Position numbers and translations under genes: made by a program. The notes under the pieces were generated by a model. It did no database searches. It saw nothing but the letters and a program-made list of their open reading frames with translations, and was not told the DNA's origin. From NCBI RefSeq assembly GCF_007665395.1, contig NZ_VDND01000002.1:682001-746000 (forward strand): DNA of 64,000 bases, written 5' to 3'. This document shows positions 21,011 through 29,634 of this stretch, in pieces (position 1 is the first letter of the stretch; every line of letters starts with the position of its first letter). The DNA comes from Pseudomonas oryzihabitans. GTDB taxonomy: Bacteria; Pseudomonadota; Gammaproteobacteria; Pseudomonadales; Pseudomonadaceae.

Positions 21011-21571
21011 TCAGTTGCTCTGCGGGCGCCAGGGCTCGATCAGCGCATCGAGGTTCAGGGCGTCGGCGAAATCGAGGAATTGGTCACGCAGCCAGCTGAT
21101 CTGGGTGCCGGCCGGCAGGGTGACGGTGATGGTGGCATTGAGCATGGTGCCGCCGGTCTGGGGCGCCTGGTAGGAATCGCAGACCAGGTTCTCCACTTCG
21201 ATCTTGTGGTCGGCGAAGAACTGGCACAGCTCGTTGAGGATGTCGGGCCGATAGGCGGCACTGACATAGACGACGTACGGCAGCGCCTGCGGACGATTTT
21301 CCAGCGCGGCGCTGCGGGTGACGCCCACGGTGAAGCCGTGCCGCTTGCCGAGGCCGGCGAGGCCGCCTTCCAGGCGCGCGAGGCCATCCCAGTTGCCGGA
21401 GACCTGCAGGATCAACGCGCTGTATTCCCCGTGTCGGCTCAGGCGGCTGCTGACCACCGCGCAACGGTTATCCATGCAGCTGCGGTAGAGCACATTGGTC
21501 AGCTCCATCGGATTGGCGCCCAGCGCACTGATGACGAGAAATTGTTCGCGAATCGGGGGGGTGGCGGACAT
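21011..21571 (-). CDS. gcvR: Glycine cleavage system regulator GcvR-like (ACT repeats)
   Basis: 186 residues made of two ACT domains (LVISALGANPMELTNVLYRSCMD... and PYVVYVSAAYRPDILNELCQFFADHKIEVENLVCDS). GcvR of E. coli binds glycine and antagonises the activator GcvA; in P. aeruginosa the homologue sits beside dapA and bcp as here. Start at 21571 (MSATPPIREQF); the frame is open further up to 22015 but that runs antisense into dapA. No helix-turn-helix, so it acts through a partner protein. Confidence 0.85.
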   Translation of the reverse strand: MSATPPIREQFLVISALGANPMELTNVLYRSCMDNRCAVVSSRLSRHGEYSALILQVSGNWDGLARLEGGLAGLGKRHGFTVGVTRSAALENRPQALPYVVYVSAAYRPDILNELCQFFADHKIEVENLVCDSYQAPQTGGTMLNATITVTLPAGTQISWLRDQFLDFADALNLDALIEPWRPQSN

Positions 21572-21629
21572 TAGGGTTCCTGGCAGGGGAAGATACGACT
21601 GGGTTCTACAAGAAAAACGGCTGTGCTCG

Positions 21630-21706
21630 GTGATGCTTCGTTGAAAAAGGCTGCGGAATGCTCGTTTAACGCTCGTAAACTCCGCTTCCTCAGCCTTTTT
21701 CGCCGC
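21630..21706. repeat. Long imperfect palindrome between gcvR and dapA
   Basis: Arms GAAAAAGGCTG and CAGCCTTTTTC flank an interior that partly pairs (CGGAATGCTCGTTTA against TCGTAAACTCCGCTTCC). It sits in the intergenic space, so it could be a dispersed palindromic repeat or a terminator/attenuator of either divergent gene. I see no second copy in this window. Confidence 0.5.
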
Positions 21707-21866
21707 GCCCGACCTTCGCTCGCCAACTTTTCGTACAGAACCTGACAAAGGCGAGAGGGTAGCGAAAAGCGCTCGCGGGGGGAATGCCCGTTGGGGGCGC
21801 GTTGCTTGTGCTGGCGCAGAGGCGTCAGTACCATTACCGCTCTCTTTTTCCGGCAGGAGCGGTTGC

Positions 21867-22745
21867 ATGATTGCGGGGAGCATGGTGGCGCTGGTCACCC
21901 CTATGGACGCCCAGGGGCGTATCGACTGGGATAACCTGACCAAGCTGGTGGACTTCCATCTCGCCGAAGGCACCGACGCCATCGTTGCGGTGGGCACCTC
22001 GGGCGAATCCGCCACGGTCGACGTCGACGAGCACGTCGCCGTGATCCGTCATGTGGTCGAGCAGGTCAAGGGACGCATCCCGGTGATCGCCGGCACCGGC
22101 GGCAATTCCACGCGCGAGGCCATCGACCTCACGCAAGCCGCCAAGGACGCCGGCGCCGATGCCTGCCTGCTGGTCGTGCCCTACTACAACAAGCCGACCC
22201 AGGAAGGCCTGTACCAGCACTTCCGCATGATCGCCGAAACCGTCGCCATCCCGCAGATCCTCTACAACGTGCCGGGCCGTACCGCCTGCGACATGCTGGC
22301 CGAGACCGTCGAGCGGCTGGCCAAGGTGCCGAACATCATCGGCATCAAGGAAGCCACCGGCGACCTGGCCCGGGCCCGCGACATCCTCTCCCGGGTCGGC
22401 AAGGACTTCCTGGTCTATTCCGGTGACGACGCCACCGCGGCCGAGCTCATGCTGCTGGGCGGCAAGGGCAACATCTCGGTGACCGCCAACGTCGCCCCCC
22501 AGGCGATGAGCGACCTCTGCGCCGCCGCGATGAAGGGCGACGCCGACACCGCGCGTGCGCTGAACGAAAAGCTGATGCCGCTGCACAAGAATCTGTTCAT
22601 CGAATCGAATCCGATCCCGGTGAAGTGGGCCCTGCATGAAATGGGCATGATCGACGCCGGTATCCGCCTGCCGCTGACCTGGCTCAGCTCGCGCTGCCAC
22701 GAAGTGGTACGTCAGGCCCTGCGTCAGGCGGGAGTGCTGGCGTGA
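21867..22745 (+). CDS. dapA: 4-hydroxy-tetrahydrodipicolinate synthase
   Basis: Condenses pyruvate with aspartate semialdehyde in lysine/diaminopimelate synthesis. 292 residues, the standard length. The Schiff-base Lys161 is in GIKEATGD, with the triad Thr44, Tyr107 (VPYYNKP) and Tyr133 (ILYNVPGRT) and the substrate-binding Arg138. The stop is 14 bp before the bamC start, so the two form an operon. A second, divergent family member at 62639 lies in the catabolic cluster and is not the biosynthetic enzyme. Confidence 0.97.
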   Translation: MIAGSMVALVTPMDAQGRIDWDNLTKLVDFHLAEGTDAIVAVGTSGESATVDVDEHVAVIRHVVEQVKGRIPVIAGTGGNSTREAIDLTQAAKDAGADACLLVVPYYNKPTQEGLYQHFRMIAETVAIPQILYNVPGRTACDMLAETVERLAKVPNIIGIKEATGDLARARDILSRVGKDFLVYSGDDATAAELMLLGGKGNISVTANVAPQAMSDLCAAAMKGDADTARALNEKLMPLHKNLFIESNPIPVKWALHEMGMIDAGIRLPLTWLSSRCHEVVRQALRQAGVLA

Positions 22746-22759
22746 TTAGGAAGCAGTCG

Positions 22760-23944
22760 ATGAAACGTGTTCTGGGATTGACGACGCTGGGTCTGGCCGT
22801 GGCCACCGCCAGCGGCTGTAGCTGGGTGTGGGGCGAGCACGGGTATTTCCGTGATCGCGGCAACGACTACCTGGAATCCCGCGAGACGGGACCGATGCAG
22901 GTACCGACCGACGTCAAGGCCAAGCCGCTGGATCCGTTGCTGCCGATCCCGGCCAACGTGGCCGACACCCAGAATCGCTCCTATGGCTTCGAGGTCCCGC
23001 GGCCCCAGGCGCTGAGCGCCCAGGGCGGTGGCAGCGAGCAGTACAGCGTGCAGCGCAGCGGCAATGCCCGCTGGCTGGCGGCGCAGAAGGTCCCCGCCAG
23101 CGTCTGGCCGGTGGCTCGCCAGTACCTGACCGACAACGGCTTCCGCATCGCCGAAGAGCGGCCGCAGACCGGCGAGCTCATCACCGCCTGGCAGTCGCCC
23201 ACCGACTTGTCGACGCCGCTGGCCCGCAGCCTCAGCACCAACGGTCGCCTGCAGCCTGGCAACGAACTGCGTACCCGCGTGCGCATCGAGCCGGGCGTGC
23301 AGTCCGGCAGCAGCGAAATCTTCGTCCAGACCCAGACCCGCAGCCAGGGCAGTACCAGCGACCCGTCCTGGGCGAGCAGCCAGAACAGCTCGGCCCTCGA
23401 CGACGCCCTGCTGAATCAGGTCCTCGCCGGCCTGGATCGCAGCGAGGAGGGCAGTGGCTCGGTCTCCCTGCTCGCCGCCGGCGGCTACGACACCCCCGAG
23501 CGCGTGACCTACGAGGTCGATGGCAGCGGGGTGCCCATGCTGGTGCTGGAAAGCGACCTGAACCGTGCCTGGTCCAGCGTCGGCCGCGCCATCGAAGGCG
23601 CCGACATCCGCGTCGACGACATGGATCGCAGCCTGGGCGTCTACTACGTCAACCTCGCCGAGGGCGCGCAGAAGCCCGAGGAGCGCAAGCCGGGCTTCTT
23701 CGGCCGCCTGTTCGGCAAGGGCGAGACCAAGGAAGAGGAAGACGCCCGGGCGCGGCGCTTCCAGGTACGCCTCACCTCGGTGGGCAACGCCGTCCAGGTC
23801 ACCCTGGACAAGACCATCAATACCGCAGCACCCCAGGATATCGCCGAAGGCGTGCTGAAAAAGCTTCAGACGAGCATGCAGTATGCGCTTCGCAATCCTG
23901 GGCAGCGGCAGTCGGGGCAACTCGACCCTGGTGCACAGCCATAA
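22760..23944 (+). CDS. bamC: Outer membrane assembly lipoprotein BamC
   Basis: 394 residues. A lipoprotein signal peptide ([20 protein letters not shown]) has the lipobox ASGC, so the mature protein is lipidated at Cys20 and is part of the BAM complex. Helix-grip domains occupy the middle and C-terminal parts. The ATG at 22760 has AGGAAG upstream; a GTG at 22742 overlaps dapA and would spoil the signal. It follows dapA as in E. coli (dapA-bamC/nlpB). Its 3' end overlaps the next gene by 62 bp, in a different frame. Confidence 0.92.
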   Translation: MKRVLGLTTLGLAVATASGCSWVWGEHGYFRDRGNDYLESRETGPMQVPTDVKAKPLDPLLPIPANVADTQNRSYGFEVPRPQALSAQGGGSEQYSVQRSGNARWLAAQKVPASVWPVARQYLTDNGFRIAEERPQTGELITAWQSPTDLSTPLARSLSTNGRLQPGNELRTRVRIEPGVQSGSSEIFVQTQTRSQGSTSDPSWASSQNSSALDDALLNQVLAGLDRSEEGSGSVSLLAAGGYDTPERVTYEVDGSGVPMLVLESDLNRAWSSVGRAIEGADIRVDDMDRSLGVYYVNLAEGAQKPEERKPGFFGRLFGKGETKEEEDARARRFQVRLTSVGNAVQVTLDKTINTAAPQDIAEGVLKKLQTSMQYALRNPGQRQSGQLDPGAQP

Positions 23945-24641
23945 CAGCTATGTCCTGATCGACTGCGGCTTCTCCTTGCGGGAAGCCGAACGTCGCCTGG
24001 CCCGGCTGGGCGTGGTACCCGCCCAGCTGGACGCCGTCCTGGTCACCCACGAACATTCCGATCATGTGCAGGGCGTCGAGTTGCTGGCGCGCAAGCATGG
24101 CGTGCCGGTGTACTACAGCGCCGGTACCGGGCGCGGCCTGCGCAAGCCGGTCGCTGCCCAAGGGCTGCTGGTGGATGGCGAGCGCCTGGTCCTGGACGCG
24201 CTGGAAGTGACCGTGGTGCAGGTGTCCCACGACGCCCTGGAGCCGACGCAATTCGTCTTCGACGATGGCCGCAAGCGCCTGGGCGTGCTGACCGATCTCG
24301 GCGAGGCCACCCCCGGCGTCCTGACCCATTACCGCGGTCTCGATGCCCTGGTGATCGAGGCCAACCACGACAGCGCCATGCTCGCCTCCGGGCCCTATCC
24401 CTATCACCTCAAGGCGCGTGTCGGCGGGGTGCGGGGACACTTGAACAACCGCCAGGCGGCCGACCTGGTGCTGGAGCTGGCTTGCCCAGGCCTGCAGCAC
24501 CTGGTCCTGGCCCACCTGAGCGAAAAGAACAACAATCCCTGGCTGGCGCGGGCCTGTTTCACGAACGTCCTGGGCTGCGACGCGGATTGGCTGCACGTCG
24601 CCGATCAGCAACAGGGGCTGGAATGGCAGGCCATCGCCTAG
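23883..24641 (+). CDS. MBL-fold metallohydrolase (YycJ/WalJ-like)
   Basis: 252 residues beginning [17 protein letters not shown]. It has the metallo-beta-lactamase motif THEHSDH, a further ligand set around VSHDALEP and DLGEATP, and a late [11 protein letters not shown]is motif. Relatives are putative exonucleases or cell-wall-linked hydrolases; no substrate is established for the Pseudomonas protein. The start lies inside bamC (62-bp overlap), so translation is probably coupled. Confidence 0.87.
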   Translation: MRFAILGSGSRGNSTLVHSHNSYVLIDCGFSLREAERRLARLGVVPAQLDAVLVTHEHSDHVQGVELLARKHGVPVYYSAGTGRGLRKPVAAQGLLVDGERLVLDALEVTVVQVSHDALEPTQFVFDDGRKRLGVLTDLGEATPGVLTHYRGLDALVIEANHDSAMLASGPYPYHLKARVGGVRGHLNNRQAADLVLELACPGLQHLVLAHLSEKNNNPWLARACFTNVLGCDADWLHVADQQQGLEWQAIA

Positions 24642-24797
24642 GTGCCGGCCAGGCATTTGTTTGACGGCCAGGCTTCGCGGCACGGCCAAAACCTCCACGA
24701 TCCTATGTAAACTGCGCTTCCCGGCTGTACTCGTCCCGAACCTGTCGTCCCCTGGCGTTCGTCCACAGCCTGCAAGCCATTCGAACCGGAGTCCAAG

Positions 24798-25508
24798 ATG
24801 GAAAAACGCGCAGAACTCTACCGTGGCAAGGCCAAGTCGGTATTCACCACCGACGATCCCGACCGCCTAGTCCTGTTGTTCCGCAACGACACCTCTGCCT
24901 TCGATGGCGAGCGTATCGAGCAACTCGAGCGCAAGGGCATGGTGAACAACAAGTTCAACGCCTTCGTCATGCAGAAGCTGGAAGCCGCCGGCATCCCGAC
25001 CCAGTTCGAGCAGCTGTTGGGCGACAACGAGTGCCTGGTCAAGAAGCTCGAGATGATTCCAGTGGAGTGCGTGGTGCGCAACTTCGCCGCCGGCAGCCTG
25101 GTGCGCCGCCTGGGCGTGGAAGAGGGCCTGGAGCTGACCCCGCCGACCTTCGAACTCTTCCTCAAGAACGACGCCCTGCACGATCCCATGGTCAACGAAA
25201 GCCACGTCCAGGCCTTCGGCTGGGCCACCCTCGACCAACTGGCCGAGATGAAGGCGCTGACCTTCCGTATCAACGACATCCTCAAGCAGCTGTTCGACGA
25301 CGCCGGCCTGCTGCTGGTCGACTTCAAGCTGGAATTCGGCCTGTTCCACGGCAAGGTGGTGCTGGGCGATGAATTCAGCCCGGACGGCAGCCGCCTGTGG
25401 GACAAGGCCACCCGCAAGAAAATGGACAAGGATCGCTTCCGCCAGGGCCTGGGCGGCGTGATCGAGGCCTACGAAGAGGTCGCCCAGCGCCTGGGCGTCC
25501 CGCTCTAA
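24798..25508 (+). CDS. purC: SAICAR synthetase
   Basis: ATP-dependent ligation of aspartate to CAIR in purine synthesis. 236 residues, the usual length. Signatures include [45 protein letters not shown] and [14 protein letters not shown]. The ATG is preceded by a CCGGAGTCCAAG ribosome site. It is the last core gene before tRNA-Ser and the mobile elements. Confidence 0.97.
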   Translation: MEKRAELYRGKAKSVFTTDDPDRLVLLFRNDTSAFDGERIEQLERKGMVNNKFNAFVMQKLEAAGIPTQFEQLLGDNECLVKKLEMIPVECVVRNFAAGSLVRRLGVEEGLELTPPTFELFLKNDALHDPMVNESHVQAFGWATLDQLAEMKALTFRINDILKQLFDDAGLLLVDFKLEFGLFHGKVVLGDEFSPDGSRLWDKATRKKMDKDRFRQGLGGVIEAYEEVAQRLGVPL

Positions 25509-25549
25509 ACGCAAGCCGCTGATACCAGAGCTTTTTTTGCAATTGCTTG

Positions 25550-25578
25550 TTCGCTTTTGCGCGCATGGCTGGTATCAT
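25550..25578 (+). promoter_or_regulatory. Likely promoter of tRNA-Ser
   Basis: TATCAT at 25573-25578 is a good -10 box about 11 bp before the mature tRNA 5' end, with a weak -35 (TTCGCT, 25550-25555) at 17-bp spacing. Confidence 0.5.
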
Positions 25579-25588
25579 GCGCCGCGTT

Positions 25589-25678
25589 GGAGAGATGCCG
25601 GAGTGGTCGAACGGGACGGATTCGAAATCCGTTGAGTCAGCAATGGCTCCTAGGGTTCAAATCCCTATCTCTCCGCCA
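25589..25678 (+). tRNA. tRNA-Ser (anticodon CGA)
   Basis: 90-base class II tRNA. Acceptor stem GGAGAGA (25589-25595) pairs with TCTCTCC (25668-25674), followed by G and an encoded CCA. The anticodon arm is ACGGA-TTCGAAA-TCCGT, giving CGA, which reads UCG. A long variable arm and the T-arm GGGTTCAAATCCC are present. The 3' end (CTATCTCTCCGCCAT, 25665-25679) is repeated at 35087 and 46525, so the gene is an integration site that stays intact. Confidence 0.97.
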
Positions 25679-25691
25679 TTATTTCGCCAAG

Positions 25692-25715
25692 AAGCCCGTC
25701 CTAGACGGGTTTTTT
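25692..25715 (+). terminator. Terminator after tRNA-Ser (element-1 borne)
   Basis: Stem CCCGTC / GACGGG with loop CTA and a T6 run. It differs from the terminator found to the right of the other two att copies, consistent with each element bringing its own tRNA terminator. Confidence 0.8.
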
Positions 25716-25733
25716 GCTTTATAGCTTCCGTAG

Positions 25734-25755
25734 CTCACCATCTAACCCACCATCT
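25734..25755. repeat. Left arm-type repeats of element 1
   Basis: Tandem CTCACCATCT (25734) and CCCACCATCT (25746) with a 12-bp period. The same pair in the opposite order sits at the right end near 34935-34956, as expected for integrase arm-binding sites. Confidence 0.7.
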
Positions 25756-25823
25756 GTTGATTTTCGGTAGGCTTCCGGCAAGTTCGTGAAGCGACGAACG
25801 GTAGCTGGATTTGGTGATAGCCC

Positions 25824-26249
25824 TCAGTCCCTTCCGGCTACATTGCTTCCGAATGCTAGCTTGCACAGCTCAGTCCAGCCCTGTTCGTTCAAACGGTACA
25901 GATTGGTTAATGCGTATTGGTAGACCGGATAATCCGAGTCGAGATAGTCCATTAGCTCTCGGTCGTCCAGCATCGCTTTGGCTGCTTCTATACCATGCTT
26001 CCGAACCACTTTCCGGAGTCGCTCCTCAGGAATGTGATGGCCAGCGAAGCACGATCCTGCTGTCTGAAGGGCGAAAACTTTCTGCGGTCTATCACGTAGC
26101 TGTGATGCATGATCCAGAGCTGCTAGAACATATTGCTCCTGCATCTTCGATTGATAGGCCTCCACTGCTTCGCGGTAGGGGCCTGAAGAGGCTGGCGTGC
26201 TGACTGCCAAGCTTGCAGCAAAAGCGAAGGCTGCAAATCCATTTTTCAT
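25824..26249 (-). CDS. Hypothetical secreted protein
   Basis: 141 residues starting with a clear Sec signal peptide (MKNGFAAFAFAASLAVSTPASSG, cleavage probably after ASS or SSG), so periplasmic. The mature part is helical and contains two cysteines (GSCFAGHH and TELCKLAF). A good ribosome site (AGGAACGACAT) precedes the ATG. I do not recognise the family. It is the gene nearest the tRNA in element 1, where satellites and prophages often carry accessory (moron) genes. Confidence 0.7.
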   Translation of the reverse strand: MKNGFAAFAFAASLAVSTPASSGPYREAVEAYQSKMQEQYVLAALDHASQLRDRPQKVFALQTAGSCFAGHHIPEERLRKVVRKHGIEAAKAMLDDRELMDYLDSDYPVYQYALTNLYRLNEQGWTELCKLAFGSNVAGRD

Positions 26250-26276
26250 ATGTCGTTCCTTCTAATTAAACCTACT

Positions 26277-26747
26277 TTAGACGTCTGCCCCAATCCGCTG
26301 AGCCATTCCTGATCGCCCAGCAACGACGAGAGCAACGTGGTTTCCTTTGATAGCCCTCTGGGCGAAGCCTTGGCCACTAGGCTCGTAACGAGCCATATAG
26401 CCTGCGGAAAGCTCTCTCTTACCGGCGATGATATCGATGATGGCCTGGGCATCCCAAACCCACAGGTCACCCCGTAGCTGCCCTGTATCGGAATCGAACC
26501 AGGCATCTGACACGATTCCTATAGCGAGACGATCTAGGGCGCCGCGGCTTACCAACTCGCCAGGGTGGTCACTAGTAAGAGGGACATTGCGAAAGGTGGA
26601 GGCGCTCCGGCGCACCTCGGCTCTGCCACGCTCCACCCGGATAACGCGGTTAGGGTCGCCATCTAGATCTAACTCGTGTGCCAGGTACTCCTGCATGCCT
26701 ACACGGGCGAAGGGAACAGCCCTGAATAGCCGTACCTCGGCCATCAT
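26277..26747 (-). CDS. DUF2213 phage protein (prohead protease-like)
   Basis: 156 residues. The pattern VGMQEYLAHELDLDGDPNRVI, TSDHPGELV, IGIVSDAWFD, AGKRELSAGYMARYEP and IKGNHVALVVAGRSG is that of DUF2213 phage proteins, which take the place of the capsid maturation protease in some tailed phages. It is shorter than many members, which may mean only the protease core is kept. It overlaps the next upstream gene by 4 bp (26744-26747). No major capsid or portal gene accompanies it. Confidence 0.75.
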   Translation of the reverse strand: MMAEVRLFRAVPFARVGMQEYLAHELDLDGDPNRVIRVERGRAEVRRSASTFRNVPLTSDHPGELVSRGALDRLAIGIVSDAWFDSDTGQLRGDLWVWDAQAIIDIIAGKRELSAGYMARYEPSGQGFAQRAIKGNHVALVVAGRSGMAQRIGADV

Positions 26748-27037
26748 CTGATACCTGCAAGGAAGGCGGCATAGGCATCGCTGCCCGCCTCACGTTTGGA
26801 ATCTAGAGACTGCTTGGCTTTCTCAAAGCGTTGGCGAGCGATTGGGTCGGCTTCAATTCGAGCGCGTACAGCATCTGTAACGCGGATGCGGGGCAGGGGA
26901 GCACCATCCATGACTTTGAACGAACGCGCCTTAAGTCTTCCAAGTTCATCGTCCGTCATCTCCACTATCTCAGAGGTAAGCGGCTCTAGATGCTGATTTG
27001 CGAGTGTGGCGGCGTCAGTAAAGTAAGCTCTGTTCAT
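26744..27037 (-). CDS. Hypothetical phage-type protein
   Basis: 97 residues, hydrophilic and helical (MNRAYFTDAATLANQHLEPL...LSSEIVEMTDDELGRL-like segment), ending YAAFLAGIR. Unknown family. It is translationally coupled (4-bp overlap) to the DUF2213 gene downstream, suggesting a joint role in head morphogenesis. Confidence 0.65.
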   Translation of the reverse strand: MNRAYFTDAATLANQHLEPLTSEIVEMTDDELGRLKARSFKVMDGAPLPRIRVTDAVRARIEADPIARQRFEKAKQSLDSKREAGSDAYAAFLAGIR

Positions 27038-27119
27038 TTGCTATAATCCTGCGCGCGTACGCGCGCGTAGTGTTCCGGAAATCATCAAAATCCCTTTTTA
27101 CGGTTCCCGAAAATCATCG

Positions 27120-28052
27120 TTAGTAGATTCCCTGAAGCCGTAATTCAGCGTCTTTACGGGCTAGATCGTCTTTGAGATACCGGTTGCATTCGATCTGCGT
27201 CTCCCATTGATCACCATGCGTATCGCCAACGTGGGAGTAGCGCATTACGCGATATACGCCTTCGCCAATGCTGCGCGGCACCTCGTTCCAGTACGCCCCA
27301 GAGAACTCGAAACGAGCGGCTTCAGATTGGATTTGCACCACGCGCCCGACCTGAAGCGCCGCATTTAGAACCATCCGAATATTCACCGAGGTGTCAGTCA
27401 CCGCCGGGCTAGCGATCATTCCGGTGCGGGCCGATATCTTGAATGTCTCGCCCCCTTGCGCAGCACCTTCCTTTACGATCATCAAGTTGTCTTCGGTAAT
27501 GAACCAATCGAATCGGAAGGATTTGGCTAGCTTGTTGAGGGCCGCCTTCGTGCTGCCGTTGAGGATGTAACCGCGGAGGCATTTCGGAAGATGGCTGAAG
27601 TCGCCAAGGAAGATAACGGGCTTGCCGAACTTGGCCGCACAGGCACGGATGATCTCGGTGTACGGCGTATTGGGGCCTAGCGTGATATTCACGAAGCTTT
27701 CGTCCATTTCCTGCGCGCCGCTGCGGCAGAACAGTTTTACGCTGCGATCGACGCCATTGGGGCCGCTGCGCTCGCTTTGAATGTTGACGATCTGCCCGCG
27801 GAAGATAGGCCCGTACAGCTCTTGGTATCCAGCCTGCAAGGTGATTGATCGATACTTATCGTAGATCCGTGCTTCGCTTTCGCGGGTGAGACCGTAGATA
27901 CTGATCTCGGCATAGGTGGGGGTTTGGCCATATCCGTGTACTACGGAGAATGCAACGCGCAGGGACGGGCCATCGTTTTGGTTGGTGATTCGTAAGAACT
28001 CTCCCGAATTGCCAACCAATATCTCTAAGCGGCGCTTCCATATCCTAGCCAC
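27120..28052 (-). CDS. Phage baseplate hub-like protein
   Basis: 310 residues. The pattern (RITNQNDGPSLRVAFSVVHGYGQTPTYAEISIYGL, GPIFRGQIVNIQSER, PYTEIIRACAAKFGKPV, LRGYILNGSTKAALNKLAKSF, GVYRVMRYSHVGDTHGDQWETQIECNRY) is that of gp27-like tail/baseplate hub proteins, normally encoded after the tape measure and Dit-like genes. Here it stands without tape measure or spike genes; tape measure and Dit-like genes occur in element 2. The upstream RHH gene overlaps by 8 bp. Confidence 0.72.
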   Translation of the reverse strand: MARIWKRRLEILVGNSGEFLRITNQNDGPSLRVAFSVVHGYGQTPTYAEISIYGLTRESEARIYDKYRSITLQAGYQELYGPIFRGQIVNIQSERSGPNGVDRSVKLFCRSGAQEMDESFVNITLGPNTPYTEIIRACAAKFGKPVIFLGDFSHLPKCLRGYILNGSTKAALNKLAKSFRFDWFITEDNLMIVKEGAAQGGETFKISARTGMIASPAVTDTSVNIRMVLNAALQVGRVVQIQSEAARFEFSGAYWNEVPRSIGEGVYRVMRYSHVGDTHGDQWETQIECNRYLKDDLARKDAELRLQGIY

Positions 28053-28245
28053 CGTGGACCTCCTTATCTCTCGCCAGCTTCTCTTCTACAGCGAGCCGTA
28101 CAAACTCAGCGCGGTTGCGCTTGGCCGGATGACGCCATTTGATCAAGCGATCAATAGCGTCAACTGTCTCAGGATGAACGTTGACTATCAGGCGAACTGG
28201 GACAATGCCCGTGGCCTTGAACTTGCGAGGATTTGTGCTCATCAC
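28045..28245 (-). CDS. Ribbon-helix-helix-type DNA-binding protein
   Basis: 66 residues. A beta-strand (IVPVRLIVNV) is followed by two helices (HPETVDAIDRLIKWR and RAEFVRLAVEEKLAR), the MetJ/Arc/CopG pattern. It probably autoregulates the phage-gene operon that it overlaps by 8 bp at 28045-28052. Confidence 0.65.
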   Translation of the reverse strand: MMSTNPRKFKATGIVPVRLIVNVHPETVDAIDRLIKWRHPAKRNRAEFVRLAVEEKLARDKEVHGG

Positions 28246-28246
28246 G

Positions 28247-28801
28247 TCAGCTCGGTTGGTGAGACGGGGTCATTACGATGCGACTATTAAGCACGGCCCC
28301 GCGCTGGCGCTCAGCGTGACTAGAGAGACCGCCAAGCTTTTCCAGGCTTCGTATCAGCACACCAAATTCCCGGTAAGTGGTGCCTCGCAGAGAATGAATT
28401 TTTTCCCCTGACTGAGATGCAAGGTCATAGAGTTCATGCAGCTCGTTATCGGCGATCAGGTTATCTACCCTCTTCCGTAGGCGTTCGATGTCCCCGGTCA
28501 CCTTGTCCAGTTCGCTATCGAAGGCCGTCGTGATGGCATTGAAGCGCTCGGCGGCTTGCTTCTGCTTCTGCAGGATATGCGCCCGTTGCTCCTCCAGCAG
28601 GATCGACTGAAGAGCCCTATAGCGCTTTGTTTTGTTCTCCTTATCGCTGGTCAGGTGATGCAGACGAATCTCCAATTGCGGGTCGCCGTTCTCATGCTCG
28701 GCGAAGGAAGCGTCATAGGCGCGCTGGACTTCGGGCAGCTCTCGCTCGATTGCGTCCAGGCGATCTTTCGTCTCTTTGATTTTTGCGGAAGTGTCAGACA
28801 T
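28247..28801 (-). CDS. Coiled-coil hypothetical protein
   Basis: 184 residues from the ATG at 28801 (MSDTSAKIKETKDRLDAIERELPEV). Long heptad-rich helices span about 1-125. No transmembrane segment or enzyme motif. The frame is open to 28906, but the first ATG overlaps the upstream gene's stop and suits translational coupling. Phage scaffold-like or structural roles are possible; I do not recognise the family. Confidence 0.6.
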   Translation of the reverse strand: MSDTSAKIKETKDRLDAIERELPEVQRAYDASFAEHENGDPQLEIRLHHLTSDKENKTKRYRALQSILLEEQRAHILQKQKQAAERFNAITTAFDSELDKVTGDIERLRKRVDNLIADNELHELYDLASQSGEKIHSLRGTTYREFGVLIRSLEKLGGLSSHAERQRGAVLNSRIVMTPSHQPS

Positions 28802-29054
28802 GGTTCTGCGCTCTCTGTAGTTGGGATTTCTTGGTTTTAAACTCGGATCGAACCATCCCCAGTAACTTGAGAGCGGTCGATTTCCTGGTGATGTTTGCGC
28901 TCGCAACCAGATCCAGCATCACGATTGCTGCGTCATAGTGGGATAGGGCAATGCGGAAGGAGGGCGCGTGCTTGAGAGCGTCTATTCGATTGCCGATAGA
29001 CTCCAGAGCAGATTGCGAATCTGCATCCGGCTCGTCTTCATAATATTTTGCCAC
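28794..29054 (-). CDS. Hypothetical small protein
   Basis: 86 residues, helical (MAKYYEDEPDADSQSALESIGNRIDAL...). Unknown family. It is the first gene of the leftward operon 29054-26277 and overlaps the coiled-coil gene by 8 bp. The promoter should lie in the repeat-rich region just to its right. Confidence 0.55.
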   Translation of the reverse strand: MAKYYEDEPDADSQSALESIGNRIDALKHAPSFRIALSHYDAAIVMLDLVASANITRKSTALKLLGMVRSEFKTKKSQLQRAQNHV

Positions 29055-29634
29055 GGCGTAAGTCTCGTTGATTCAATACGCCTAAATTATATGATGACTA
29101 AGTCACGCTCCCAATGAGCCTGTAGTTTCTCTTGATTAAGTGTCAGTAAAAGAGTTTGAGAGTCTCTGCTTCCGATTTTTCATACCTGTACCACTCCTGT
29201 ACCACTGCTCCCCCTTCTAGGGGGAGAGCGGTACGGTACAAGGGTGCCGTACCATAAGTTGTACCGCCTGAAAGCACCGTGCTGGGCGGGTTTGGAGCGG
29301 TTCGTGTACCGCGGTACATACCGGTACAGCGAAGTAGGGCGGTACAGAGGACGGTACGCATGCAACGTTTGGTGCAAGGAACACCTTGGTGCGTCGTTGG
29401 GCCGGTTTATCGGCTACAGCCTTGATCCTCCGCCCGGCGGAGTGATGCGGAGGTGCTACCTATGAATTATCTTGCAATCCTCCATGCATTACTGTATATA
29501 ACTACAGGTTAAGTTGCTCGTTCGTATGACGTTTAGCAACTCTGCTATGCTGAAGGTAGGGCGTTACCAGCGCCCTTGAAACAGCCAAAATTTCCTCCAT
29601 ATCAGTTTTATCATTCATAGTTTGGAGGTTCATC
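29055..29634. other. Non-coding region with GGTAC/GTACC cluster, candidate replication origin
   Basis: Eleven copies of GGTAC or its reverse complement GTACC lie in 170 bp: GTACC at 29188, 29199, 29249, 29261 and 29306; GGTAC at 29230, 29235, 29313, 29323, 29341 and 29353. They include the palindrome GTACCGCGGTAC (29306-29317). Open frames across it are short and mutually overlapping and look non-coding. P4-type satellites have iteron clusters bound by their primase/helicase, and element 1 encodes such a protein, so this is the best origin candidate. It also separates the leftward and rightward genes and must hold their promoters. Confidence 0.6.

Noticed and set aside
25589..25678. tRNA-Ser disrupted by integration
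   Set aside because: The acceptor stem, anticodon arm, T-arm and CCA are all intact, because the elements carry a copy of the 3' end.
29188..29357. CRISPR array
   Set aside because: The repeated unit is only 5 bp, in both orientations and at irregular spacing, with no cas genes; no other region shows regular 25-40 bp repeats with spacers.
29143..29465. Small open frames on both strands across the GGTAC cluster
   Set aside because: They overlap each other, encode repeat-derived RYTGTV-like residues and lack ribosome sites; the region reads as non-coding.
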